Shown here piece by piece: positions 41,979 through 49,557 of a stretch of DNA of 64,000 nt. The translations under genes were made by a program, and so were the position numbers. The notes below the pieces were generated by a model, which was not told the DNA's origin, did no database searches, and saw nothing but the letters and a program-made list of their open reading frames with translations. Every line of letters starts with the position of its first letter. Position 1 is the first letter of the stretch. Location of the stretch: the NCBI RefSeq assembly GCF_031846415.1, contig NZ_JAVRHT010000003.1:78576-142575 (forward strand). The letters run 5' to 3'. Source of the stretch: Rubrivirga litoralis. GTDB taxonomy: Bacteria > Bacteroidota > Rhodothermia > Rhodothermales > Rubricoccaceae.

Positions 41979-42947
41979 CTACACGACCGGCCGGACGAGC
42001 GCCAGCGCGCGCAGCTCCGGCCGCGCCACGCGCGTGACCCGGAACTGCTGGACGAGCGGGAGCCCGAACGAGCGCTTGAACTCGGCGCCCGAGGGCCGGT
42101 TGGCGCCCACGAGGTCGAGGCTGCGCACGCCGTCGGCGTAGAGCCGGTCGCAGACGAGGTGCGTCATGACGGTCATGGCCGAGCCCGGCCAGCTCGCGCC
42201 GCACACGAACGCGGCCGCGCGTCCATCGGTCGCGACGGCCTGCGCGCCGGCCGCCCCGCCCTCGGCGTCGCGGAGCACGAACAGGCGCGCGGCGCCCGAC
42301 GCCACGAGCGCGCCCAGCCACGCCGCCTGCCGCTCGGGGTCCACGGGCGGGGCGGCGCCTTGCCGCGCATACGCCTCGGCTTCGAGCCGCTGGAGCGCGG
42401 CCACCCCGCCCGCGTCCTCGTGCAGCGTAAAGTCGCCGGCGCCGCGGCGCACCCGCTTGCGGACGCCGCTGCCGGCCTGCGCCAGCCGCTCCGCGGCGGG
42501 GTGGAGCGGTCCAGCGTAAGTGTAGAGGGGCTCGGCCCGCCACCCCGCCCAGGCAAACGGGCGCGCGTCGGAGAGGGCGGGGGGGAGGCGGAACGCGGCG
42601 GCGTGGAACCGCTCGCCCACGGCGGCGACGAGCGCGTCGAGCGGGGAGGCGCGGGCGTGGACCTCGTGCGCGGCCGGCGCCTCGGCCAGCACGAACGGCG
42701 TGACGGGCGTGAACGGGGGGACGACCGCCAACCGGTACGGCCCCCGGCGCTTCTCGTACGCCACCACGCCGCCCACGAGCGCTCCATCTTGCTCGACGCC
42801 GAACGCCCGGGCGCGGAGCCCGAACGCGCCCGCGGTGGCCTCGGCGTACGCGAGCGGGGCGAACGGCGACGGGTCGGCCGCCTCCGCCACCCCGCCCCAC
42901 GCGCGGCGCACGCTGGCGTCGCCCAGGTCAAGCTCGCGCGCCTCCAC
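41979..42947 (-). CDS. FemAB/GNAT-type acyltransferase-like protein
   Basis: The 322-residue protein shows the GNAT-like double-domain plan of the BioF2/FemAB-like group in exopolysaccharide loci: FGVEQDGALVGGVVAYEKRRGPYRLAVVPPFTPVTPFV, RKRVRRGAGDFTLHED, a helix LQRLEAEAYARQ, and LFVLRDAEGGAAGAQAVATDGRAAAFVCGAS followed by SMTVMTHLVCDRLYADGVRSLDLVGANRPSGAEFKRSFG. It probably transfers an acyl or aminoacyl group to a surface sugar or peptide; substrate unknown. It is next to the flippase and probably cotranscribed. A GTG starts the gene (42947). Confidence 0.7.
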   Translation of the reverse strand: MEARELDLGDASVRRAWGGVAEAADPSPFAPLAYAEATAGAFGLRARAFGVEQDGALVGGVVAYEKRRGPYRLAVVPPFTPVTPFVLAEAPAAHEVHARASPLDALVAAVGERFHAAAFRLPPALSDARPFAWAGWRAEPLYTYAGPLHPAAERLAQAGSGVRKRVRRGAGDFTLHEDAGGVAALQRLEAEAYARQGAAPPVDPERQAAWLGALVASGAARLFVLRDAEGGAAGAQAVATDGRAAAFVCGASWPGSAMTVMTHLVCDRLYADGVRSLDLVGANRPSGAEFKRSFGLPLVQQFRVTRVARPELRALALVRPVV

Positions 42948-42980
42948 CTAGAGCCCCTGTCGATCAGGCGTGGAGTACTG

Positions 42981-43132
42981 AGAGGCTGTTTGGGGCTGCA
43001 CAGTATTCTCCTCCCCCCAGCGGGGGGAGGCCGGGAGGGGGGTGACGGACCGACCGCCCCGCCCCAGATCGACGTCTGTCCCCGACCCCGGCCCTCCCCC
43101 GGTGGGGGAGGGGGAGATCCCAAACAGCCTCT
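42981..43132. mobile_element. MITE-like element copy 1
   Basis: A perfect 14-base terminal inverted repeat (AGAGGCTGTTTGGG at 42981-42994, complement at 43119-43132) encloses two internal palindromes, CTCCCCCCAGCGGGGGGAG and CCTCCCCCGGTGGGGGAGG. It is about 152 bases long with no coding capacity. Copy 2 is at 59351-59515. Confidence 0.65.
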
Positions 43133-43160
43133 GAATACCGAGTACGTGTCCGGCCCAAGC

Positions 43161-43188
43161 CGTACCGCGTACCGAGTACCCTGTACCT
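43161..43188. repeat. Heptamer words next to the hslU stop
   Basis: Four units CGTACCG, CGTACCG, AGTACCC, TGTACCT end seven bases before the stop triplet of hslU. The word family matches the ffh-rpsP gap; the left arm is not clear because the MITE-like element lies there. Confidence 0.7.
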
Positions 43189-43195
43189 CCTCGCA

Positions 43196-44671
43196 TTACA
43201 AGATGTACTGGCTGAGGTCGCGGTTTTTGACCACGCCGGCCAGCTTGTCCGTCACGTCTTTTTTCGTGATCGTGACGCGGTCGCCGTGCGGGCCGTCTGG
43301 GACCTCGAACAGGAGGTCTTCGAGGAGCGTGGTCAGGATCGTGTGGAGGCGGCGGGCGCCGATGTTCTCGACCTCGTCGTTGACCCCGGCCGCCGTCCGC
43401 GCGATCTCGCGGACCGCGTCGTCCTCGAACGTGAGGTGGACGCCCTCCGACGCGAACAGGGCCGCGTACTGCTTGAGGAGCGCGTTCTCGGGCTCCGTCA
43501 GGATCTGCACGAAGTCGTCTTCGCTGAGCGAGCCCAGCTCGACGCGGATCGGGAACCGGCCCTGGAGTTCGGGGATGAGGTCGGACGGCTTCGAGACGTG
43601 GAACGCGCCCGACGCGATAAACAGGATGTGGTCGGTCTTGACCGAGCCGTGCTTGGTCATCACCGTCGAGCCCTCGACGATCGGGAGCAGGTCGCGCTGG
43701 ACGCCCTCGCGGCTGACGTCCGGCCCCGACCCGCCCTGGCCCGCGGCACCCTGGCGCCCGGCCACCTTGTCGATCTCGTCGATAAAGACGATCCCCGCCT
43801 CCTCGACTTGGCGCAGCGCCTCCTCCTTGGCCGCCTCCTGGTCGACGAGCTTGCCGGCCTCCTCCTGCGTCAGCAGTTCGAGCGCCTCGGGCACCTTCAC
43901 GCGCCGCTTCTGGCGCTTTTTGCCCATCCCGCCCAGCATCTCCTGGAGGTTGATCCCCATCTCTTCGAGGCCGGCCGGCCCGAACATCTGGAGGTTCGTC
44001 GTGCGGTCGAGCGAGACGTCGACCTCGACCTCGCGGTCGTCGAGCTGGCCGTCGCGGAGGCGCGTCCTGAACTTTTCGCGCGTGCGGTGGAGGAGGTCCT
44101 CCTCCTCGGGCGTCGTCGTGTCCGTGGCGTTGGGGAACCCCATGCCGGGGACGACCGGCTTCGGCTTCGACGACGGGACGAGCAGGTCGAGCACGCGGTC
44201 CTCGGCGTTCGCCGCCGCCTGGTCGCCCACGCGCGCGGCCTGGAGCTCGCGGGCCTGCGCGATGGCGAGGTCGACGAGGTCGCGGATCATCGACTCGACG
44301 TCGCGGCCGACGTAGCCGACCTCGGTGAACTTCGTGGCCTCGACCTTCACGAACGGGGCGCCGGTGAGCCGCGCGAGGCGGCGGGCGATCTCGGTTTTGC
44401 CCACGCCGGTCGGCCCGATGAGGATGATGTTGGCCGGCGTGATCTCGTCGCGCATGGCCTCGTCGGCGTGGAGCCGGCGCCAGCGGTTGCGGAGGGCGAT
44501 GGCGACGGAGCGCTTGGCCTCGTCCTGCCCGATCACGTACTTGTCGAGCTCGGCGACGATCTGGTGCGGCGTGAGCCGGGCGAGGTCGTCGGGCGGGGCG
44601 GCGTCGGTGCCGTTGGCTGCGCCGCCCGGGCGGGCGGCGTCGGGGGGCGTCAGGGTCTGCGTGTCGTCCAT
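43196..44671 (-). CDS. hslU: ATP-dependent protease ATPase subunit HslU
   Basis: AAA+ unfoldase that feeds proteins to the HslV peptidase. The 491-residue product has LTPHQIVAELDKYVIGQDEAKRSVAIALRNRWRR, IILIGPTGVGKTEIARRLARLTGAPFVKVEATKFTEVGYVGRDVESMIRDLVD (Walker A), GIVFIDEIDKVAGR (Walker B) and ILFIASGAFHVSKPSDLIPELQGRFPIRVEL, ending LSQYIL. The C-terminal hydrophobic tail docks into HslV in known structures. hslV is 2.2 kb upstream rather than adjacent; a NYN gene lies between on the same strand. Confidence 0.98.
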   Translation of the reverse strand: MDDTQTLTPPDAARPGGAANGTDAAPPDDLARLTPHQIVAELDKYVIGQDEAKRSVAIALRNRWRRLHADEAMRDEITPANIILIGPTGVGKTEIARRLARLTGAPFVKVEATKFTEVGYVGRDVESMIRDLVDLAIAQARELQAARVGDQAAANAEDRVLDLLVPSSKPKPVVPGMGFPNATDTTTPEEEDLLHRTREKFRTRLRDGQLDDREVEVDVSLDRTTNLQMFGPAGLEEMGINLQEMLGGMGKKRQKRRVKVPEALELLTQEEAGKLVDQEAAKEEALRQVEEAGIVFIDEIDKVAGRQGAAGQGGSGPDVSREGVQRDLLPIVEGSTVMTKHGSVKTDHILFIASGAFHVSKPSDLIPELQGRFPIRVELGSLSEDDFVQILTEPENALLKQYAALFASEGVHLTFEDDAVREIARTAAGVNDEVENIGARRLHTILTTLLEDLLFEVPDGPHGDRVTITKKDVTDKLAGVVKNRDLSQYIL

Positions 44672-44793
44672 CGGGGGGCGGGCGTGGCTCCCGCGTCAGT
44701 TTCCGTAGCTACGCCCCTCCCCGCGCAGGGATGCGGGCGGGGCGGCGCCGGCCGACGAGGGACGGGTGAAGAGTGGGCCGCCGCCCCGCTCCA

Positions 44794-44815
44794 GTAGGAG
44801 CGACCGGCGGTCGTC
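44794..44815 (+). repeat. REP-like palindrome with GTAG head
   Basis: GTAG is followed by GAGCGACCGGCGGTCGTC, an imperfect palindrome related to 21046-21068. It lies in the 273-base gap between hslU and the NYN gene, which also contains GGGCGGGGYGG pairs. Confidence 0.65.
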
Positions 44816-44944
44816 CGGGCCACCCCGCCCGGCGCCTCCATGCGGATGGCCGCCCCGCCCCGCCCACCGGCGGGGGCGGGGTGGAACGTGGGGACCGCCC
44901 CCTGTCGTGCGGGCGACCACCAGGGTCCGGCCGCCGCCCCGCCC

Positions 44945-45937
44945 TTACAGTTCGGGCTCGTCGTCGAACGGGAGGCCGTCGTCGGCGGCCACGACCGGGG
45001 CGCCGTGGACCTCCTCGCGGACCTCCACGACGGCGGGGTGGTCGCCGTTGAGGAGCAGGACCGTGTAGTCGTAGGGCATCCCGCGCCGGCGTTCGAGCCG
45101 GGCGGCGCCGCACTCCTCCAGGTCGGCCACGAGCGACTTCGGGTCGTGGCCGTCGACCTCGCCGATCTCGTCGGAGAGGCGGCGGAGCAGCGGCGTGAGG
45201 TAGATCTCCTCGTACTGGCCGAAAAACTTCTCGATCGTCTCGATGGCGTCGTAGTCGATCTCGTAGGCCGGGTCCTGGACGGCAACGAACTCGGTCGTCT
45301 GGATCGGGGCGCCGACCTCGACCTCGGGCGCGAGCGCGTCCGACGGCAGGAGGTCCGCGGCGTCGAGGAACGCCCCGCCCTCGGTGTGCTCCAGCAGGTA
45401 CGGCGAGAGGTGCTCCTGAAAGCCGATGACGACGACGCGCCGCCCGGCGGCCACGAGTGCCGAGACGACCGGCGCGTAGTCGCGGTCGCCGGAGAGGAGC
45501 ACGACGGTCTCGACCTCGGGGTGCCGGTCGCGCATCTCGACGGCGTCGACGGCGAGCTGGAGGTCGGTCGTGTTCCGGTGCATCGTCGCCGGCACGTAGA
45601 CCGGCTCGACGCCGTGGAGGTAGAGGCTCCGCTGGACGTGGCGCGAGTGGTCGTCGAGCCCGCCGAAGTCGGCGTAGGCCCGGCCGCGCGCGAGACGGAG
45701 GCCCTCGCCGGCCAGCCGCTCGCGGAGCGCCTTCAGGAGCGCGCTCGCGAGGTCGGCCGTCGAGCCCGTGCGCCGGTCGTCGAGGCGGCCCTTGAGGTAG
45801 TGGTGGAGGTTCTGGTAGTCGATGAGGATCGCCGCCTGCCGCGTGGCCTCCTCGCTCTCGGGCGGGGCGGTCCCTTCGGGCGGGGCGGACGCCGCTGGGG
45901 CGGGGCGGTCGGCGGGGTCTCGGGACGTCTCGGGCAT
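44945..45937 (-). CDS. NYN-domain (LabA/DUF88-like) protein
   Basis: The 330-residue protein has the NYN/PIN-like nuclease fold: QAAILIDYQNLHHYLKGR (Asp), GRAYADFGG, NTTDLQLAVDAVEMRDR (Asp pair) and VVLLSGDRDYAPVVSALVAAGRRVVVIGF (SGDRDY). A C-terminal helical region after about residue 220 (YDAIETIEKFFGQYEEIYLTPLLRRLSDEIGEVDGHDPKSLVADLEECGAARLERR) resembles an OST-HTH/winged-helix module. NYN proteins are mostly predicted metal-dependent RNases. An Ala/Pro-rich N-terminal segment precedes the domain. It lies upstream of hslU on the same strand. A TAGTTTG element is 60 bases before the start. Confidence 0.85.
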   Translation of the reverse strand: MPETSRDPADRPAPAASAPPEGTAPPESEEATRQAAILIDYQNLHHYLKGRLDDRRTGSTADLASALLKALRERLAGEGLRLARGRAYADFGGLDDHSRHVQRSLYLHGVEPVYVPATMHRNTTDLQLAVDAVEMRDRHPEVETVVLLSGDRDYAPVVSALVAAGRRVVVIGFQEHLSPYLLEHTEGGAFLDAADLLPSDALAPEVEVGAPIQTTEFVAVQDPAYEIDYDAIETIEKFFGQYEEIYLTPLLRRLSDEIGEVDGHDPKSLVADLEECGAARLERRRGMPYDYTVLLLNGDHPAVVEVREEVHGAPVVAADDGLPFDDEPEL

Positions 45938-46294
45938 GGATCGGACGGGTCAGCGGGGTTCGGAGGGGCGGCCAAAGACAGGCCGCACGATGCCGGCAAA
46001 CTACGCGCGGGTGGGGCGGTCTCGTGGAACGGCCGGCGCCTCCGACGGGGCACGCCCTATGGACCGGCGGGACGGTGCCAGGAGCGCCCACCGTGATCCG
46101 GTAGTCCTGGAGGGCTATGCAGCAGCGGTCGGGAGGCGTAGCGTTCTCTCTCAGCCCCCGCCGGGCCGGCGCCCCGTTGCGCGCTGCATGCTTGGAGCAG
46201 AGGGCACGCAGCACGGAACACGCGACCGTCCAGAGCCGACGGAGATCCCGTGACGCTGCGGCAGGCTCCGTTCGCTGTCCGCTCCACCCCGCCC
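45938..46294. other. 357-base divergent gap
   Basis: No coding sequence is seen. The gap contains a minus-strand promoter candidate at 45997-46003 and a GTAG-headed, weakly palindromic stretch near 46101-46140 that may be a worn REP-like element. Confidence 0.45.
45997..46003 (-). promoter_or_regulatory. Candidate -7 promoter element TAGTTTG
   Basis: On the minus strand GTAGTTTGC lies 60 bases before the NYN start. See the matching element at 39460-39466. Confidence 0.35.
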
Positions 46295-46756
46295 ATGCGC
46301 CTCCTCCTCCTCCTCCTCGCCGCCGCCGTGGCCGCCGCCGGGTGCGACGCGGTCCCGTCCCCCGGCGACCTCGCCCCCGGCACGTTCGAGCTCTCCGTCG
46401 GGGGCAGGACCTCGCAGGGGGAGGCCCGGTTCTACCCCAGCCTCGAGTTCCAGTTCAACCAGGCCGCCGTGTACCTCCGTCCCTGCGCCGAGAACCGATT
46501 CGTGATCGAGTCCGACGAGTTTCTCGCGGCCGAACCCGGTGACCGATTCGAGCCGAGGGTGGACTACCGACCACCGGGCCGGAGCTACCAGCGCGTCGGC
46601 GGAACGGTCGAGGTCACCGAGCAGACGGCGGAGGGCGTCCGGGGCCGGTTCTCGGTCCGGCTCCGCGACTTCTCGACCGGGCCGGGGACCGGGGGAGACG
46701 TGACGGCGCGGGGGGCGTTCTACGCCGTCACGTCGGAGGTCGGCGAGGGGTGCTGA
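46295..46756 (+). CDS. Small lipoprotein of unknown function
   Basis: The 153-residue product has a lipoprotein signal (RLLLLLLAAAVAAAGC, lipidated Cys17) and a small beta-rich domain (FELSVGGRTSQGEARFYPSLEF, FVIESDEFL, GGTVEVTEQTAEGVRGRFSVRLRDFSTGPGTGGDVTARGAFYAVTSE). A pair of Cys residues (Cys in YLRPCAEN and the last residue) could form a disulfide. It is not recognised; the architecture suggests a surface- or periplasm-facing binding domain. It lies on the opposite strand between hslV and the NYN gene. Confidence 0.75.
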   Translation: MRLLLLLLAAAVAAAGCDAVPSPGDLAPGTFELSVGGRTSQGEARFYPSLEFQFNQAAVYLRPCAENRFVIESDEFLAAEPGDRFEPRVDYRPPGRSYQRVGGTVEVTEQTAEGVRGRFSVRLRDFSTGPGTGGDVTARGAFYAVTSEVGEGC

Positions 46757-46826
46757 GCGGGGCCGCCGGTCGCGGGTCTCCCAGCTACGGGGCCGCCCCG
46801 CCTTCGCGGCGGGCGGGGCAGTCGCC

Positions 46827-47375
46827 CTACTCCTCCGCGTCGAGCTCCAGGACCGTCGTGTTGAGGTTCGTGTAGATGCAGATCTCGCCCGCGATGCGGA
46901 GCCCCTCCTCGACCACCTCGCGCGCCGAGAGCCCCGGGCTGTGCTTCATCATGGCGCGCGCCGCGGCGAGCGCGTAGCTCCCGCCCGAGCCGATCGCGAG
47001 GATGGGGTCGTCGGGCTCGATCACGTCGCCGGTCCCCGAGATGAGGAGGAGCCGCTCGGGCGAGGCCACGGCGAGGAGCGCTTCGAGGCGGCGGAGGTAG
47101 CGGTCGGTCCGCCAGTCCTTGGCGAGCTCGACGGCGGCCCGCGTCGTGTTGCCGCCGTACTGCTCGAGCTTGGCCTCGAACCGCTCGAAGAGCGTGAACG
47201 CGTCGGCCGTCGAGCCGGCGAACCCGGCCAAGAGCTTCCCGCCGTAGAGCGGGCGGACCTTCTGGGCCTTGTGCTTCATGACCGTGTCGCCCATCGTGGC
47301 CTGGCCGTCGGAGCCGAGGGCGACCTTGCCGTCGTGGAGGACGCCGAGGACAGTCGTGGCGTGGATCGGGGTCAT
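46827..47375 (-). CDS. hslV: ATP-dependent protease peptidase subunit HslV
   Basis: Threonine peptidase of the HslUV two-component protease. The 182-residue product has HATTVLGVLHDGKVALGSDGQATMGDTVMKHKAQKVRPLYGGKLLAGFAGSTADAFTLFERFE; the catalytic Thr is in the ATTV segment after cleavage of the short leader. ELAKDWRTDRYLRRLEALL, ILAIGSGGSYALAAARAM and EICIYTNLNTTVLELDAEE complete the family pattern. The ATG at 47375 gives the usual length. It is probably expressed separately from hslU because an opposite-strand gene lies between them. Confidence 0.97.
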   Translation of the reverse strand: MTPIHATTVLGVLHDGKVALGSDGQATMGDTVMKHKAQKVRPLYGGKLLAGFAGSTADAFTLFERFEAKLEQYGGNTTRAAVELAKDWRTDRYLRRLEALLAVASPERLLLISGTGDVIEPDDPILAIGSGGSYALAAARAMMKHSPGLSAREVVEEGLRIAGEICIYTNLNTTVLELDAEE

Positions 47376-47599
47376 GCGGGCGGGGCGGCTGGTGGGGCGC
47401 GGCTTGACTGAACGCGCCTTGCCAAGGTTGCGAACGCGCGGAGAATCCGGGCGGGGCGGGGAGGAGGAGAAGGAAGAGAAGAGAAGGGCGGGACGAAAGC
47501 GCCTCGTCTCCTCCCCGCCGTCCTCGGGCGGGGCGGGCGCTTTAGGGCGGGGCGGGCGCGGCCGATACCGCCGGCCCGTGCCCACCCGCCGCCCCGCCC

Positions 47600-49015
47600 A
47601 TGACCCGTCCCCACCGTCTGCTCGCCCTCGCCGCCGTCCTCGCCCTGGCGGGCTGCGACGCGCTCGCCGGCGACGACCTCGCCGCCGTCTCCGGCACCGT
47701 CGTCAACGCCGAGACGAGCCGGCCGATCACCGGGGCCACGGTCCAGATCCGGTCGATGGGCCTCGAGATGCGGTCGGACTCCGTCGGCGCGTTCGTGGCC
47801 TCGCTCGACATCGACTCGACGGCCGTCCTCGAGGTGACCGCCTTCAAGACCGGGTTCCGCGACACCACCGTCACGACGACCGTCGAGCCGGGGCGGACGC
47901 TGTCCCTCCCCGCCCTCGCGCTCACCCCGACGACGGGCGACGACGGGACGTCGGGGCCGGCGGCCAGCATCACGCTCGCGCCCCGCTCGTCGCAGTCGAT
48001 CGGCGTTTCGGAGACGGGCGGGACCGAGACGGCCTCGCTCGTGTTCGTGGCCCGCGACGCCGACGACCGGCCGGTCGACGGGGCCAACGCCGTCGACATC
48101 ACCGTCTCGATTCTCCGGGGGCCGGGCGGCGGCGAGTTCCTGAGCCCGGCGGCCCCGGCCACGGTCCGCACCGACGAGAACGGCGAGGCGTCGGTCACGC
48201 TCACGAGCGGCACGAAGGCCGGCGTCGTTCAGATCGAGACGCGGGCGGCCGTCGGCGGCCGCGAGATCCGCTCGCAGCCGATCACGCTCGTCGTCCACGG
48301 CGGCTTCCCCAGCCCGGACCACCTCTCGGTGGGGGCCGACCAGCTCAACTACCCGCTCCTGGGCACGTTCGGGTTCGAGATCCCGATCAGCGCGCTCGTC
48401 GGCGACCGCTACGCGAACCCGGTGCAGCCGGGGACCCAGGTCTACTTTACGTCGACGTCGGGCGTCATCGGCGGCTCGTCCGAGACCGACGCGTCCGGCC
48501 GCGCCTCGGTCACGCTGCTCACCGGCAACCCGTCCCCGCCAGGCGGCTGGATCACGGTCTCCGCCCGCACCTCGGGCGCCGACGGCGCGCCCGTCGAGGC
48601 CGACGCCCGCGTGCTCCTCACGGGCCGCCCGCAGGTGTCGCTCGAGACGGCCGGGCTGGAGCTCGGGACGTACCGCTACGTCGTCTCCGACGGGTCGGGG
48701 CACCCGCTCGCGGCGGGCACCCAGATCTCGGTCGCCGTCGAGGGCCAGAACGTCGTCCCGCGCGGCGACCTCGACGTCTCGCTCGTCGACGAGGTCCGCT
48801 CCGGGCCGGGCCGGACCGAGTTCCAGTTCGCCGTCCGCGAGGACGACCCGGCCGGGGACCCTGCCCGTGTCGACGAGATCCTCATCGACGTCACGGGGCC
48901 GAACGGGTCCGTCCGCGCCCACCGCGTCCGCGGCGAGGCCGGCGCCCGGCGCCCCGGCGTGGGCGTGCTCACTCCGGGCCGGCCAGTCGTCGGCACGATG
49001 CCGCACGAGCGGTAG
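47600..49015 (+). CDS. Ig-like-domain lipoprotein
   Basis: The 471-residue protein has a lipoprotein signal (RLLALAAVLALAGC, Cys19) and then a carboxypeptidase-regulatory-like segment (AAVSGTVVNAETSRPITGATVQIRSM...FKTGFRDTTVTTTVEPGRTLSLPAL, about 28-112) followed by at least two Ig-like (Big_1-type) beta domains (VNAVDITVSILRGPGGGEFL...TVRTDENGEASVTLTSG; LVGDRYANPVQPGTQVYFTSTSGVIGG...ASGRASVTLLTG). This is an envelope protein probably involved in adhesion or structure. The precise role is unknown. Confidence 0.82.
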   Translation: MTRPHRLLALAAVLALAGCDALAGDDLAAVSGTVVNAETSRPITGATVQIRSMGLEMRSDSVGAFVASLDIDSTAVLEVTAFKTGFRDTTVTTTVEPGRTLSLPALALTPTTGDDGTSGPAASITLAPRSSQSIGVSETGGTETASLVFVARDADDRPVDGANAVDITVSILRGPGGGEFLSPAAPATVRTDENGEASVTLTSGTKAGVVQIETRAAVGGREIRSQPITLVVHGGFPSPDHLSVGADQLNYPLLGTFGFEIPISALVGDRYANPVQPGTQVYFTSTSGVIGGSSETDASGRASVTLLTGNPSPPGGWITVSARTSGADGAPVEADARVLLTGRPQVSLETAGLELGTYRYVVSDGSGHPLAAGTQISVAVEGQNVVPRGDLDVSLVDEVRSGPGRTEFQFAVREDDPAGDPARVDEILIDVTGPNGSVRAHRVRGEAGARRPGVGVLTPGRPVVGTMPHER

Positions 49016-49220
49016 GGCAGTGGGTCAGTAGATCAGTGGATCCGTAGGAGAACGCCCGCCCCGCCCAAGGTCTTCCGCCCCGCCCCGCTCCTGCCGGGCG
49101 GGGCGGTCTTCGCTCGGGCGGGACGGGTGCACGCCGCCCCGCCCGCGTCTACGGACGGCAACGCCCGCCGTGGCTACAGGGTGGCTGTCCGCGGGCGGGG
49201 TGGTCCGTACGCCGGCGGCC

Positions 49221-49421
49221 CTACACCGCCTGCCACGCGAGGACGGCGAGCATCGCCAGCCCGACGATCAGCCACTCGACGGGCACCGCCAGCAGCACGC
49301 CCACGGCGACGGCGGAGGCCCCGCGCCCGCCACCCCGCCCCGCCCGCCGGACCTCGGAGCGGACGCTCACAATCAGGCCGACAACGAGCCAGACACCAAA
49401 GACGACGAGGAGGACGGTCAT
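49221..49421 (-). CDS. Small two-TM membrane protein
   Basis: The 66-residue product has two hydrophobic stretches (VLLVVFGVWLVVGLIVSV and LLAVPVEWLIVGLAMLAVLAWQAV) joined by a basic, Gly-rich loop encoded partly by a GGGCGGGGCGG motif in complement. Size and two-helix layout fit a small membrane protein. The reading frame is alone in a region with strong complementary shadows, so it is a moderate call. Confidence 0.5.
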   Translation of the reverse strand: MTVLLVVFGVWLVVGLIVSVRSEVRRAGRGGGRGASAVAVGVLLAVPVEWLIVGLAMLAVLAWQAV

Positions 49422-49527
49422 GGCCGGAGACGCGGGGGCGGGGCGGTCTCAACGTCCCGGTCCGCCAGAGGGTCCGGCTCCAACGTAGGCCACCCCGCCC
49501 GCTCGGCGAGGGCGGGGCGGGCACGCC

Positions 49528-49557
49528 TTCAGCGTTCGCCGTTCAGCATTCAGCGTT
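49528..49557. repeat. Heptamer words at the dacB stop
   Basis: TTCAGCG, TTCGCCG, TTCAGCA, TTCAGCG units run to two bases before the stop triplet at 49558, the same word as in the rimM-trmD gap. The left arm is not evident. Confidence 0.8.

Noticed and set aside
49141..49200. Additional REP-like palindrome near TCTACGGACGGCAACG
   Set aside because: Arms are too short and too diverged to place confidently in the families above.
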